This document shows, one piece after another, positions 54,938 to 63,760 of a stretch of 64,000 bases of DNA; position 1 is the first letter of the stretch, and the number at the start of each line of letters is the position of its first letter. Below the pieces are notes generated by a model. It did no database searches. It had not been told where the DNA came from and was given only the letters and a program-made list of their open reading frames with translations. The stretch covers positions 1,302,001 through 1,366,000 of the forward strand of contig NZ_CP072801.1 in NCBI RefSeq assembly GCF_017901135.1, read 5' to 3'. Both the position numbers and the translations under genes were made by a program. The stretch is from Thiothrix litoralis. Lineage in GTDB: Bacteria; Pseudomonadota; Gammaproteobacteria; Thiotrichales; Thiotrichaceae.

Positions 54938-55687
54938 ATGAAACTACCAAGCGCCACTCCCTTCGTTTACTACCTGATCAGCGGGCTTGCCCTGTTGTGC
55001 TTACACGGCTGTGACAAACCTAATGAAACACCGCCCCCACCTCAAGCCGAACCTGTGATTATCCCGCAAGCTGACCGTCTAAAACCCGGTTCCGCATCAA
55101 TGGATACAGCTATCCCCGTGACCACCACGACTGCCGTAGAAACGCAGCCATCCCCACCCGCCACTACGGAGCCGGATGTCATGCCAAGCACAACTAAATG
55201 GGACACACTCGATAAGCCCAATACCTTAAAAATCCCTAACCTTACCCAGCAAAGCCTGCCGGGCAGCAACCTATCCCTGCGTTTTCTGGCAACAGGTGAA
55301 AGTTTCTACACTGAAATCAAGCTTGCTAATGGCATTTTCAGTTACACCTATTTTGAAGACACCACAGGGCGTTGTAAGCAATGGATAAAAAGCAGCCCTT
55401 GCTGGGAAAAAAGTGATTTAAAAACCATCAGCATGGCTTTACCCAATGCAGACCTTGATAATCTGCACGCGGTTGTCAAAAATAGTGGCGTTTTAGCACT
55501 CAAGCGTGAAACCTTTGGTGGTGCAAAAACCGGGCAACGCTATTACACTCAACGGCTGGAAGTCAGTATCGACGGCAAGCAAAAGCAACTGGTCTACCAA
55601 AGTTTTCCGGGAGCCAGTAAAAAACCGGAAGCCTTTGCCATCTTGGAAACCGCGCTGCTCGAATATGCCCGTGACTTACCGCATTAA
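54938..55687 (+). CDS. Hypothetical lipoprotein
   Basis: A 249-residue lipoprotein with lipobox LHGC (Cys25). A Pro/Thr-rich linker (residues 28-85) leads to a C-terminal domain with two cysteines ([19 protein letters not shown]) and a mix of beta and helical segments. I do not recognise a family. It begins 37 bases after suhB and may be co-transcribed with it and the transporter downstream. Confidence 0.7.
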   Translation: MKLPSATPFVYYLISGLALLCLHGCDKPNETPPPPQAEPVIIPQADRLKPGSASMDTAIPVTTTTAVETQPSPPATTEPDVMPSTTKWDTLDKPNTLKIPNLTQQSLPGSNLSLRFLATGESFYTEIKLANGIFSYTYFEDTTGRCKQWIKSSPCWEKSDLKTISMALPNADLDNLHAVVKNSGVLALKRETFGGAKTGQRYYTQRLEVSIDGKQKQLVYQSFPGASKKPEAFAILETALLEYARDLPH

Positions 55688-55722
55688 CCCCAAGCCTTTG
55701 CGCCCCCTTTAAAGGAATCACC

Positions 55723-56487
55723 ATGCACGACTGGATGGCCTATTTACTCGCGGCATTCGCAGCCTTAGCCGCTGGCGCGATTAACGCCCTCGCCGGTGGC
55801 GGCACACTGATTACTTTCCCAACCTTAATTGCCTTGGGCATTCCCCCGGTCGCAGCCAATATCACCAGCACGGTAGCGCTCTGCCCCGGTTATTTCGGCG
55901 CAACCCTCGCGCAACTCGGCGACATCCGCAGCCAATCACAGCGTTTGTGGCTGGTATTACCCGCAGCCGTCGTCGGCGGCGTGCTGGGTGGCATCTTGCT
56001 GCTGAATACCAATGAAAAGGTTTTCCAGTCACTCGTGCCTTTTTTGATTCTCTCCGCCTCGCTGTTGCTGGCAGTACAAGCGCCCTTACGTGGCTGGCTT
56101 AACCACCGTTTGCAGGCACACAGCGCCCAAGGTATCCCCACTGTCTGGGTCATCCCCTTAATCCTACTGGCGGCGGTGTATGGCGGTTATTTCGGCGCGG
56201 GCTTGAGTGTCATTGTGCTCGCAGCACTGGCGCTGATTCTGGATGATTCCCTGACGCGCCTGAATGCCCTGAAACAAGCAGTAGCGTTTGGGGTGAATGT
56301 CGCCACGGCAGTCTTTTTCCTGTTCTCGGGCAAAGTGGTCTGGTCACTCGCCTTCGTCATGGCTATCGGCGCACTCATCGGCGGCGTGCTCGGCGGTAAA
56401 CTCGCTGGCAGCATCAACCCCGCCACCTTGCGCTGGCTGGTTGTCAGTATCGGCATACTGGTCGCTGTGGTTTACTGGATTAAATGA
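55723..56487 (+). CDS. TSUP (TauE/SafE) family membrane transporter
   Basis: A 254-residue inner-membrane protein with about eight helices. The TauE/SafE repeats are visible: [19 protein letters not shown] near residue 17 and [20 protein letters not shown] near residue 150. Family members export or import sulfite, sulfonates or other organosulfur anions. In a sulfur oxidiser sulfite export is plausible, but the substrate is not known. Its 3' end overlaps the recB stop region by 16 bases. Confidence 0.85.
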   Translation: MHDWMAYLLAAFAALAAGAINALAGGGTLITFPTLIALGIPPVAANITSTVALCPGYFGATLAQLGDIRSQSQRLWLVLPAAVVGGVLGGILLLNTNEKVFQSLVPFLILSASLLLAVQAPLRGWLNHRLQAHSAQGIPTVWVIPLILLAAVYGGYFGAGLSVIVLAALALILDDSLTRLNALKQAVAFGVNVATAVFFLFSGKVVWSLAFVMAIGALIGGVLGGKLAGSINPATLRWLVVSIGILVAVVYWIK

Positions 56488-59400
56488 TCCAGCGCCTCGA
56501 TCAGGCGAGCATCCGGCTTATGGAAAAACACCCCGGAACCCGCCTGATCCGGCATCATGCCACGCAAGAACAGGTACAACGCCCCGCCGACCTGCACATC
56601 CCAATCATATCCCGCCACCCGCTGCCGTAAATAACGGTGCAAGGCCAGACAGTAAATCAGGTATTGCAGGTAGTAATGGTGTTCCGCCATCGCCTGCTCC
56701 ATCGTTGCATGGGTGTAATCCGCCGGGGTTGCGCCCAAATCATTGGACTTGTAATCCACCACGAAATACTGCCCATCAGCCGCAAACACCAGGTCAATAA
56801 AGCCCTTCATATAACCCGTCAACTCGGTGAATTTCAACCTGTCGATAGCCGCATGGATAGCTTCCCACTCAGGCGGCAAATGCTGGTGCAATAACGCCTG
56901 CAACGGTTTCAACCGCAAGCGCTCCACCGGGAAATAGAACTCCAGCTCATCCAAACGCTGCCCTTTGGTGAGACCAGCCAAACGGATGACGGCTGCGCCG
57001 TTACCCCCCATCCCTAGCCCTTCCCCCCCAAGGGGTAAAAGGAGCAAAGGCGTGTTGAGGGTGTTTTCCAGCAATACTTCGGCTGCGGTCAGCCAGCGTT
57101 CTGGCAAGCCGTGTCGCGTCAACGCAGGCAATAGCACTTTATCCTGCTGTTCGACCAAGGGCTGAGTGAAATCCAGCTCTTCCAGCATCTTGTGCAGGCA
57201 ACTGCCTGCCTTCGTCCCGCGTGGAAACGCCGTGTTCCGCTCGCTGAGCGTAGTCGAAGCGAATGTAGCCGACGCGAAGGCCAGCGTATCGTAATCCGGG
57301 CGCTCATCTTCCTTGCCCGAGGATAACCCGCTAAAACTGCCGACCTTGGGCACGGGGGTATAACGCGGCTGGTAACGCCGGATAGCCGTTTGCACGTCCC
57401 CGGTTTCAGGCTGGTAGGTCATCAGATCGTCATCAACAGGTATCACCTCGTGACTGATGCGCCCCTCAGATGCAGCGACGATGCGCTCCAGTTGCTGGTG
57501 CATCAAGGTTTGACGTTCCGGGGCTTGCATCCCCTCCTTGCGTAATTTGCCGAGAATGTCGTGCCCCTGCGTCAGCTTGCCAAACAGCAACCAGCCCAGT
57601 GCCGAGTAATAGTCGAACTGCTTGATTTGCCCACTGACCAAGGCAATAGTGCAATGGTATTTGGCGCGGGTCAGTGCCACGTACAACAGCCGCAGGTTTT
57701 CAGCCTGTTCAGCCTCGCGGAAACGCTGGCGGGCAGCCTCACTGGCCAGCGTTTCCGCTTGCAGGCGCGACATGCCTTCTCCGCTATCGGCATCATACCA
57801 ACTGAACCAAGTGTTGGTTTTCGCATGGGCATCGCGTTCCAGCCACAAATACGGGCAGTAAACGATACCGTATTCCAGCCCCTTGCTTTTGTGGATGGTG
57901 GTGATTTGCACCAGATTCTCGTCGCTTTCCAAGCGCAATTCATGCGCTTCGTCTTTTTCAGCCGCTTCCGCCTTTTGCTGTAACCAGCGGATCAGCGCGT
58001 GCATCCCGTGGCCTTGCAAACGGCTTTCGGTATGCACCAGTTCCGCAAGGTGCAACAGGTTGGTGAGGCGGCGTTCGCCATCCGCCAACCCCAGCAAACG
58101 GGCGTAATGACCGCGTTGCAGCATCCACTGGCGAAACATGGGCATGAAGCCCTGCGAGTGCCAGGTTTTGTGCCAGCGGTGAAAGGCTTCCAGCTCGGCT
58201 TCCAACTCCGCCGGTTCTTCATCCAGCGCTAGCAAACGTTGGGCAGTAAACCCAAACAACTCGGTGACCAGCGCTTGTTTCAAGGCAGTTTCGTTACCCG
58301 GTTCGGCAATCGCCCGCAATACCGCACGGAATTCGCTGGCTTCGCGGGTACTAAAAATGCTGTCGCGGGATTTCTGCACACTGGCAATGCCGCGTGCCAG
58401 CAATGCCTGTTTGACCTGTTCGCCCTGCTGATTTTCGCGCACCAGAACGGCGATGTCGCTGCTCATCACCGAGCGATTGCCGATACGGGCGTTGCCTGCG
58501 CGGGCAGCATTCAGCAAGCGGGCAATGTCGTTGGCAACTGCCGAGGCAATGCCTTCCAGCACCACGGGTTTGTTAACGCCGTCTTCGAGTGAATCCCAAT
58601 CCCACAGACGTACTGCCGCGAGGGCTGGCTCCGCCACCAAATCATCCTGATCTTTACCCGCTTCCACCGCTTCGTAGCTGATGTCGCTGCGGAACGGCTG
58701 GTCGGATTGCGCAAACAAGTGGTTGAGCGCCGCGAGCAAGTCCGGGTGGGAGCGGAAATTGTGTTTCAGGGTATGGTGATGGCTGGTAGCTTTAGCCGCT
58801 TTCAAATAGGTGTAAATATCCGCACCCCGGAAGCCGTAAATCGCTTGCTTGGGGTCGCCGACGTAAAACACCGGCTGTGCTAGCTGGTCACGGTAAAGGC
58901 GCTCGAAAATCTCGTACTGGATCGGGTCAGTATCCTGAAATTCATCAATCAAGGCCGCCTGATATTTCGTCGCCAGCCGGGGCGCAAGCTCAGGATGCCG
59001 CGCCAGCGCTTCCCGCAAATGCAGCAGCAAATCGTCGAAGGTGAGGATGCCAAGTTGCTGCTTGCGGATCGGCAATTCATGACGCAGATGATGCAGCAAT
59101 TTCAGACGGATATTTTCCAGCGCCAACGGCAACAGCTCCTGTAAGGGCTGCTGCAACACCAGCAATTGCTCCAGTGCGTCAAAAAAGGCATGGGCTGGGG
59201 TCTGTTTACCCTTATTGGTTTTCTGTTGCAGGTAAGGCGTGGTCAGCCGTTCCAGAACACTTTCCGCACCTTTGGGCATCACTTTGTTGGCAAACAAGGT
59301 ATCTAAGGTGGCAAACCACTCGGGCAGTTTGTCGGCTTTATAGCTTTGACCGTTTAACACTTTGGCCTGCAAGGCATTCAACAACAACTCGCGAATAGTC

Positions 59401-60083
59401 TCGCCAGCGTCATGCCACCAAGCGGCACAAACCTCGACTTGCGCCAGAAATGCGCTGTTGCAGGCACTGAAGGTTTCCACGGTGACTTCAGCAATGTCTT
59501 CGTGCAAATAGGGCTTGCCGATGAAATCACGTACTGTTGCCAGCAAGCTATCCGGGGTCAGATTGCCTTTTTGCAATAGCATCAGGTGCAGCGGGTCAGG
59601 CTTGAGAAAGTATTGATACCAGAATTTGTCGGTCAATTCGGTGAGCAGGTTATCTTCATTCGTCACCAGTTCGCTTTCAAACGGCAGGCGTGCTTCAAAG
59701 GCATTTTCCGATAGCACCCGCTTGCAGAAACCGTGGATGGTGAACACGGCTGCTTCATCAAAACTGACCAACGCCAGTTGTAGACGCTGAATACAGTCCT
59801 GCGATGAGGCGGTTTCGGTGAGCAATTCGGCGTAGGTTTCGTCGTGCGGGCGGTTTTCCAGATAGGCCAGCGCATCGGCCAAGCGCTTGCGGATACGGTC
59901 GCGCAACTCTGCGGTCGCCGCGTCGGTGTAAGTCACCACCAGAATTTTGTCGACGGGCAAGCCATACACCGCTACTAGACGCAGGTATAACCAGGAAATT
60001 GTCCAAGTCTTGCCCGTCCCGGCGCTGGCTTCGATCAGATTGGTTCCCGCTAGCGGGACAGCTTTAGCATCAAGGGTTTGCAT
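56472..60083 (-). CDS. recB: Exodeoxyribonuclease V beta subunit
   Basis: A 1203-residue RecB, the usual length. The Walker A motif is [11 protein letters not shown] near residue 19, further UvrD-type helicase motifs are [20 protein letters not shown] and [20 protein letters not shown], and the C-terminal nuclease has GFIDLVF and VVDYKSN. It would act with RecC and RecD on double-strand ends, but neither gene is adjacent in this window. Two stretches near residues 940-1025 look like in-frame insertions of genomic repeats (57239-57260 and 57003-57042). Confidence 0.93.
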   Translation of the reverse strand: MQTLDAKAVPLAGTNLIEASAGTGKTWTISWLYLRLVAVYGLPVDKILVVTYTDAATAELRDRIRKRLADALAYLENRPHDETYAELLTETASSQDCIQRLQLALVSFDEAAVFTIHGFCKRVLSENAFEARLPFESELVTNEDNLLTELTDKFWYQYFLKPDPLHLMLLQKGNLTPDSLLATVRDFIGKPYLHEDIAEVTVETFSACNSAFLAQVEVCAAWWHDAGETIRELLLNALQAKVLNGQSYKADKLPEWFATLDTLFANKVMPKGAESVLERLTTPYLQQKTNKGKQTPAHAFFDALEQLLVLQQPLQELLPLALENIRLKLLHHLRHELPIRKQQLGILTFDDLLLHLREALARHPELAPRLATKYQAALIDEFQDTDPIQYEIFERLYRDQLAQPVFYVGDPKQAIYGFRGADIYTYLKAAKATSHHHTLKHNFRSHPDLLAALNHLFAQSDQPFRSDISYEAVEAGKDQDDLVAEPALAAVRLWDWDSLEDGVNKPVVLEGIASAVANDIARLLNAARAGNARIGNRSVMSSDIAVLVRENQQGEQVKQALLARGIASVQKSRDSIFSTREASEFRAVLRAIAEPGNETALKQALVTELFGFTAQRLLALDEEPAELEAELEAFHRWHKTWHSQGFMPMFRQWMLQRGHYARLLGLADGERRLTNLLHLAELVHTESRLQGHGMHALIRWLQQKAEAAEKDEAHELRLESDENLVQITTIHKSKGLEYGIVYCPYLWLERDAHAKTNTWFSWYDADSGEGMSRLQAETLASEAARQRFREAEQAENLRLLYVALTRAKYHCTIALVSGQIKQFDYYSALGWLLFGKLTQGHDILGKLRKEGMQAPERQTLMHQQLERIVAASEGRISHEVIPVDDDLMTYQPETGDVQTAIRRYQPRYTPVPKVGSFSGLSSGKEDERPDYDTLAFASATFASTTLSERNTAFPRGTKAGSCLHKMLEELDFTQPLVEQQDKVLLPALTRHGLPERWLTAAEVLLENTLNTPLLLLPLGGEGLGMGGNGAAVIRLAGLTKGQRLDELEFYFPVERLRLKPLQALLHQHLPPEWEAIHAAIDRLKFTELTGYMKGFIDLVFAADGQYFVVDYKSNDLGATPADYTHATMEQAMAEHHYYLQYLIYCLALHRYLRQRVAGYDWDVQVGGALYLFLRGMMPDQAGSGVFFHKPDARLIEALDHLIQ
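57003..57042. repeat. G/C-rich palindromic repeat inside recB
   Basis: A block rich in CCCC and GGGG (CCCCCATCCCTAGCCCTTCC...AAGGGG) resembles the repeats near 62070 and 63421. In recB it encodes [11 protein letters not shown], which does not look like RecB sequence and is in frame. Confidence 0.5.
57239..57260. repeat. Interspersed short repeat inside recB
   Basis: The minus strand reads GCTTCGACTACGCTCAGCGA, a palindromic-type motif (TTCGACT/AGCGAAC style) found as a dispersed repeat in many bacteria. Here it encodes STTLSER, just before the conserved FPRGTKAG of RecB. Confidence 0.4.
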
Positions 60084-60292
60084 GGATTTACTAAAAATTT
60101 CTCATTGTGTGTCAACCGAACCTGAGCTTAATCGTTATACATACTGAACTCAAAGCCCAAGAGTGTCCCCAAAATAGTACATGAATAAAAATTCACAGCC
60201 CTTAATGCCTTGACCCTCCTGCCCCGGAGGGTTTTTCATTGGTGGATACGTCAGCACCACTGCATGTCAACTATTTCAAACCCCGACCCGCC
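60084..60292. other. Region between recB and the broken TIR gene
   Basis: No reading frame of interest was found. It holds a plus-strand hairpin with a T tract (60213-60237), and the rest looks non-coding. Confidence 0.5.
60213..60237 (+). terminator. Orphan Rho-independent terminator
   Basis: ACCCTCC pairs with GGAGGGT around a six-base loop and ends in TTTTT on the plus strand. No plus-strand gene lies upstream within several kilobases, so it may be a remnant or serve antisense transcription. Confidence 0.55.
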
Positions 60293-60471
60293 TCATGAGT
60301 AGCGGGCAAGTTCAGTTTCTACTTGGGCAAGACGGGCGGTGGTGGCGTTGATGTCGCGTTCGAGGCGCATCTGGCGCTTGGGGTCGTCGGCGAAGGTGAG
60401 TTCTTCCTGCTGGCGGGTGAGGAGTTCGTGCAACAAGGCGCGGCGTTTTTCCAGGGATTCGCGTTTTTGTT

Positions 60472-60480
60472 GAAGAAAAT
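60472..60480. repeat. IS66 target duplication, left copy
   Basis: GAAGAAAAT abuts the left terminus of the IS66 element and is repeated at 62067-62075. Confidence 0.8.
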
Positions 60481-62066
60481 GTAACTGTTCACGGAGCAGC
60501 CCCCTTAAGCGGCAATAAGTCCAGTCACCGGATTCAATACTCGCGGAGGGGGAATAGGCAAACGCACCGTCACCGGCTTTTTAGCCAATGCCTGCTGACA
60601 CGCTTGGCGGATAATTCGGTAAGCGCTGATACCTAGGCGTTTGCAGGTTTCCACGATAGTCAGTATTAACGGGCGGAATTGATCACCTCGGAAAGATTGG
60701 CTAAAAAAGCTGGTCTTACGCCAGATGACATAGGGGCGGATAGCCCGTTCGGCAGCATTGTTGGTCAGAGGAACACCGGAATGACGCAAAAATGTCCATA
60801 ACATCAGGTCATCATCCCGTAAGCGTTGGCACTGGTTGGCGGTTTTAGTCGGCTTATCAGGATGTTGTGCTTGACGTAAGCCGCTACCTGCTACCAATGT
60901 CTGGCGGAAGGCTTCGCGGAGTTTATCCATGCGTTGCCGGTACAACCTGTCCGAGTAAGCACCTGCGAGCTTGCGGTTATGCAAGTGGACAATCAGGCGT
61001 GCCAGACGCAGCAAACGCTTCCCTAAGATGCCTGCACGCCCGTAACGTTGTGCTATTTTTTTGAACTTACGGATAATGTGCGCCCAGCACAGTTGCCGTC
61101 GTTCATTGGGGTGGTGATTATAGCCGCCGTGCTGGTCGGTCACGAGTACGCCATTGAATTTTCCCAGCAATTCGTCCGCTGCACCTTTGCCGCGTGAGTA
61201 ATGCGTCATGAAGTACACCACCTGTGGCGAACACATCACCCATAACCATTCACGTTCGCGCCCACGGTAGTGACTGGTTTCATCCGCGTTTACCACCGGG
61301 CTGCTACGCACCGCATCACCCGCCTGAGCATATAAGGGTGCTAACCAACGGCTGACGGGGGCAGTAGCCTCACTGATCGCACCGCTACTGAAGGATAACT
61401 GCCATTGTTCTTCCAGCAGTAACTGGATTTGCCGCGTGGACAGGCGGCACGCCCCGTTCATCAGGGTGATCCAACTGATCAAGCCAGCACCCATCTGCCC
61501 GCTGGGGATGTCTTCGGGTAACTCGGCTACCTGACGTTTCCCGCAGCAACTACACGTACCCGCATACAGGCGGTGTTCCGTTACTTGATAAGCAACTTCC
61601 GGTAGGTCAAATACCTGATGACGCTGGCTCGGCGTGGTTTCCAGCACCAGATGACCACCACAACGGCAACAGCCTTCGGGATAGTAATGCTGGATAGCAT
61701 CCAGGCGTGATTCCTCCACCAAGGCGCGTTCATGTTTGCTGTGTCCTGGCTGACCGCCGCGTTTTAACGGGCTTTTCGGTTTGCGCTCGCGTTGGGCGCG
61801 TTGTTCGGGCGTGTCACGTGACGGGGGGTTAGAGGAGGTGGCGGAGGAGTCATTCAGGCGTTCTTTCAGTTCTGTCAGTTCCGCTTCCAGTTGTTTTACC
61901 CGTGCCTGCAACGCAACCACCAACGTCAGCAGATCACGGTTAAGCTGCTGAGAAGCTGCCAAATCGGTTGGCAACGCAATATCAGTAAAATCGGTGGTGA
62001 TCGTTAGCTCGTTCATCTTTCAAGCATAGCTCAGACTCTGGCAGTTGCAAGCCCGTGAACAGTTAC
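60481..62066 (-). mobile_element. IS66-family insertion sequence, tnpC only, 1586 bp
   Basis: The termini are inverted repeats GTAACTGTTCACGG (14 identical bases). The flanks carry GAAGAAAAT as a direct repeat (60472-60480 and 62067-62075). IS66 usually duplicates 8 bp; here nine bases match, one perhaps by chance. Only the large transposase is present, without tnpA/tnpB, as in the ISBst12 group. Confidence 0.88.
60505..62016 (-). CDS. tnpC: IS66-family transposase TnpC
   Basis: A 503-residue transposase. A leucine-zipper-like N-terminus (about residues 35-57) is followed by a basic linker (SSNPPSRDTPEQRAQRERK), a zinc finger (CCRCGG with CSCCGK) and the DDE core: Asp in VVNADETSHYRG, Asp in GVLVTDQHGGY and Glu in NNAAERAIRPYVIWRKTSFF (in part). 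Near residue 385 the stretch LRQAQHPDKPTKTAN looks like a dispersed repeat that has entered the gene in frame. The gene is otherwise intact. Confidence 0.9.
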   Translation of the reverse strand: MNELTITTDFTDIALPTDLAASQQLNRDLLTLVVALQARVKQLEAELTELKERLNDSSATSSNPPSRDTPEQRAQRERKPKSPLKRGGQPGHSKHERALVEESRLDAIQHYYPEGCCRCGGHLVLETTPSQRHQVFDLPEVAYQVTEHRLYAGTCSCCGKRQVAELPEDIPSGQMGAGLISWITLMNGACRLSTRQIQLLLEEQWQLSFSSGAISEATAPVSRWLAPLYAQAGDAVRSSPVVNADETSHYRGREREWLWVMCSPQVVYFMTHYSRGKGAADELLGKFNGVLVTDQHGGYNHHPNERRQLCWAHIIRKFKKIAQRYGRAGILGKRLLRLARLIVHLHNRKLAGAYSDRLYRQRMDKLREAFRQTLVAGSGLRQAQHPDKPTKTANQCQRLRDDDLMLWTFLRHSGVPLTNNAAERAIRPYVIWRKTSFFSQSFRGDQFRPLILTIVETCKRLGISAYRIIRQACQQALAKKPVTVRLPIPPPRVLNPVTGLIAA

Positions 62067-62075
62067 GAAGAAAAT
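62067..62075. repeat. IS66 target duplication, right copy
   Basis: GAAGAAAAT abuts the right terminus, identical to 60472-60480. Confidence 0.8.
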
Positions 62076-62125
62076 CCCCTCCAGCCTCTCTTTTGCAAAG
62101 GAGGGAAGAGGCTGAAGCAGCTTGA
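62073..62125. repeat. G/C-rich palindromic repeat inside the TIR gene
   Basis: AATCCCCTCCAGCCTCTCTT...AAGGAGGG is a near palindrome related to the sequence at 63421-63470 in reverse orientation. It encodes part of the linker before the coiled coil, which suggests the repeat entered the gene before the IS66 element did. Confidence 0.5.
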
Positions 62126-62432
62126 GGGAGATTTTCTCCCCGCAGCAGGGCAGCGATGTCTTTTGCCAGATCAATCAGGCATTTTTCAAAACCGGGTTCG
62201 CCGGGGTTAAGCGGATAGGTACGTTTGCTGTTGGCCTCTTGCCACCAGAAGCGGGAGCCGAGGAATTGGGTGAGAGCCTTGCTGGCGAAGCGGTTGTCTT
62301 TCCAGATGCGGTCGGGTTTGGCGCGGCCTGCGTACTGGTTGATGCGCTGTTCGAGCTGCGGGGCGAAGGTGTCTACCCAGTGTTTGTCGACGTGGGCGTA
62401 GCTGAGGAAGAGATCAGGCATTGATATCCTCC

Positions 62433-62912
62433 TTATTCAAGCAAACGACGTTTTAAATCGACGCTTAAACGGAATTCTACGTTTTCCAGAGCGTCCAAAA
62501 TTTCAGGCATTTCTGTAGAAGTAATCTCGCCCTGTTTTTTAAGCGCTCCCAAAATGCCTACTAATCCGGTAATTTTCAACCCCATCAAACTTGCCATCTT
62601 ACGCCCCGCTTTATCGTCAATAAGCAAGGGTAACTTGAGTTGATCAGCAAGCAGTATAGCTTCTGACTCACCGGGATCAATCTGCAACAACAGTACAGAC
62701 AAACGTTGGTCGGCTGGCAATATGACTAAACGCACGAACCCAGATTGTTGCATGGTAAACCACACAGAATCACTGGTTTCCCCCCTACCCACTTCCTCCG
62801 CAACCATTGATGGAACAATGATATGGGTAAACAATTTCCCCAACAGGTTAAAACGCCCTATGTTGAGAAGCGTAATCAGCGGAGAACTGTCAGCAACAAT
62901 CAATTCCTTCAT
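62433..62912 (-). CDS. DUF3368 PIN-like toxin of a toxin-antitoxin pair
   Basis: A 159-residue protein of the DUF3368 family, a PIN-domain relative. The N-terminal VADSSPLITLLNIGR carries the first acidic residue of a PIN active site. DPGESEAILLA carries the next acidic pair, and LLIDDKAGRKMA the last one. PIN toxins cleave RNA. The ATG overlaps the upstream antitoxin gene by four bases. DUF3368 genes usually pair with UPF0175 antitoxins, as here. Confidence 0.85.
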   Translation of the reverse strand: MKELIVADSSPLITLLNIGRFNLLGKLFTHIIVPSMVAEEVGRGETSDSVWFTMQQSGFVRLVILPADQRLSVLLLQIDPGESEAILLADQLKLPLLIDDKAGRKMASLMGLKITGLVGILGALKKQGEITSTEMPEILDALENVEFRLSVDLKRRLLE

Positions 62913-63247
62913 ACGGGATCAGCTTGCAAAAGGAAGTCAATTTCTGCTGATACCTCATCAGCCGGATAATCAATCATTGGCAAACCCATGCTGGAGAGTA
63001 CATGACGTAGCTCTCGCTTCTCCATATGTACCAGTTCTGCCATTTTCCCCAAAGAAATATCACCGTTGCGCCATGCTTGTAAGGCGGTTGCTTTGGTCAA
63101 ACCAATTTGCAGGTTTTCATCCGTCAATGGAATGGCAACACCAATCGGCTTACCGTGTTTAGTGATGAAAACGTATTCGTTTTGTTCTAGCGAACGCGTC
63201 AGGCTGGCTGGATTATTCCGCAGTTCGCGGATGGCAATGGCGTGCAT
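62909..63247 (-). CDS. Phd/UPF0175-type antitoxin
   Basis: A 112-residue protein starting at 63247 (MHAIAIRELRNNPASLTRSL). The first 45 residues look like a Phd/YefM DNA-binding domain (EYVFITKHGKPIGVAIPL). The C-terminal half (TALQAWRNGDISLGKMAELV, then LRHVLSSMGLPMIDY) matches UPF0175, the usual partner of DUF3368. The protein thus joins two antitoxin types in one chain. It probably neutralises the toxin and represses the operon. The upstream extension to 63283 lacks a ribosome site. Confidence 0.82.
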   Translation of the reverse strand: MHAIAIRELRNNPASLTRSLEQNEYVFITKHGKPIGVAIPLTDENLQIGLTKATALQAWRNGDISLGKMAELVHMEKRELRHVLSSMGLPMIDYPADEVSAEIDFLLQADPV

Positions 63248-63420
63248 GGCTTGATACCTCTGTACTACGTTATGCAGGTACATTGCATCTTAGCAGATTT
63301 TATAGAACTTTGTGGTTTCAGAATGGGCATAAAACAATCACCACAATATTCCTTCATGAATTGCAACCCTATGAGACATAACCGTTAGCTGCTGAATGCC
63401 ATGTTTAATTGACTAAACCC

Positions 63421-63470
63421 GCTCTAACCTCCCCCTTTGAAAAAGGGGGATGGAGGGGGATTTTCTTCTC
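63421..63470. repeat. G/C-rich palindromic repeat
   Basis: CCTCCCCCTTT is followed after a short gap by AAAGGGGGA and then TGGAGGGGGATTTTCTTC. It is the clearest member of a repeat family also seen near 62073 and, shorter, inside recB at 57003. Such palindromes are probably miniature mobile or REP-like elements. Confidence 0.6.
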
Positions 63471-63484
63471 GGTATGCTTTCGCT

Positions 63485-63655
63485 TCAATACACCTGCCGT
63501 GCAAACAGCTTTTCCAACCGATGCTGCCAGCGCTGCATCCGCTCTTCGCGCGGCATTTCCGGGGCACACCCGCAGGCACGCCGCGAACGTACACCCTGCC
63601 GGAACAGCAGGGAGAGTTTGTTATCGTGGTTAATGGTTTCTGTTTTAAGGCTCAT
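63485..63655 (-). CDS. Doubtful small protein (56 residues)
   Basis: From an ATG at 63655 the frame gives a short, Arg-rich protein with a CGC pair and an amphipathic C-terminal helix (PREERMQRWQHRLEKLF). No ribosome site of note and no known family. It may be a remnant truncated by the neighbouring palindromic repeat. Confidence 0.25.
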   Translation of the reverse strand: MSLKTETINHDNKLSLLFRQGVRSRRACGCAPEMPREERMQRWQHRLEKLFARQVY

Positions 63656-63760
63656 GTTGCGCCACACTCCTGTTTATCGTTTATTTAAATGCCGTGATAA
63701 GCATAACGCGCAGATGTGCAGAAAATGTGTAGAGCCGATGGAAGGTTTTTGCAGTGCCGC

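Larger units (their letters stand above)
60293..62421 (-). pseudogene. TIR-domain gene interrupted by the IS66 element
   Basis: The N-terminal part (62421 to 62067) begins PDLFLSYAHVDKHWVDTFAP, the start of a TIR domain, and later has RTYPLNPGEPGFEKCLIDLA as in bacterial TIR proteins. The middle of the TIR fold, including the expected catalytic Glu region after WKDNR, is missing in frame. Removing the IS66 element and one copy of the 9-bp duplication joins GGDFL to QQKRESLEKRRALLHELL in frame, giving a coiled-coil tail that ends at 60293. Such TIR proteins often belong to anti-phage or NAD-depleting systems, though this one appears inactive. Confidence 0.75.
63284..63760. other. Region between antitoxin gene and nusB
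   Basis: It contains a G/C-rich palindromic repeat at 63421-63470 and a weak minus-strand frame at 63485-63655. The remainder is AT-rich and shows no coding or RNA signature. Confidence 0.5.

Noticed and set aside
62122-62424. A 100-codon plus-strand frame opposite the TIR fragment
   Set aside because: The minus-strand frame has a clear TIR start and continues in frame after removal of the IS66 element. The plus-strand frame has no family match.
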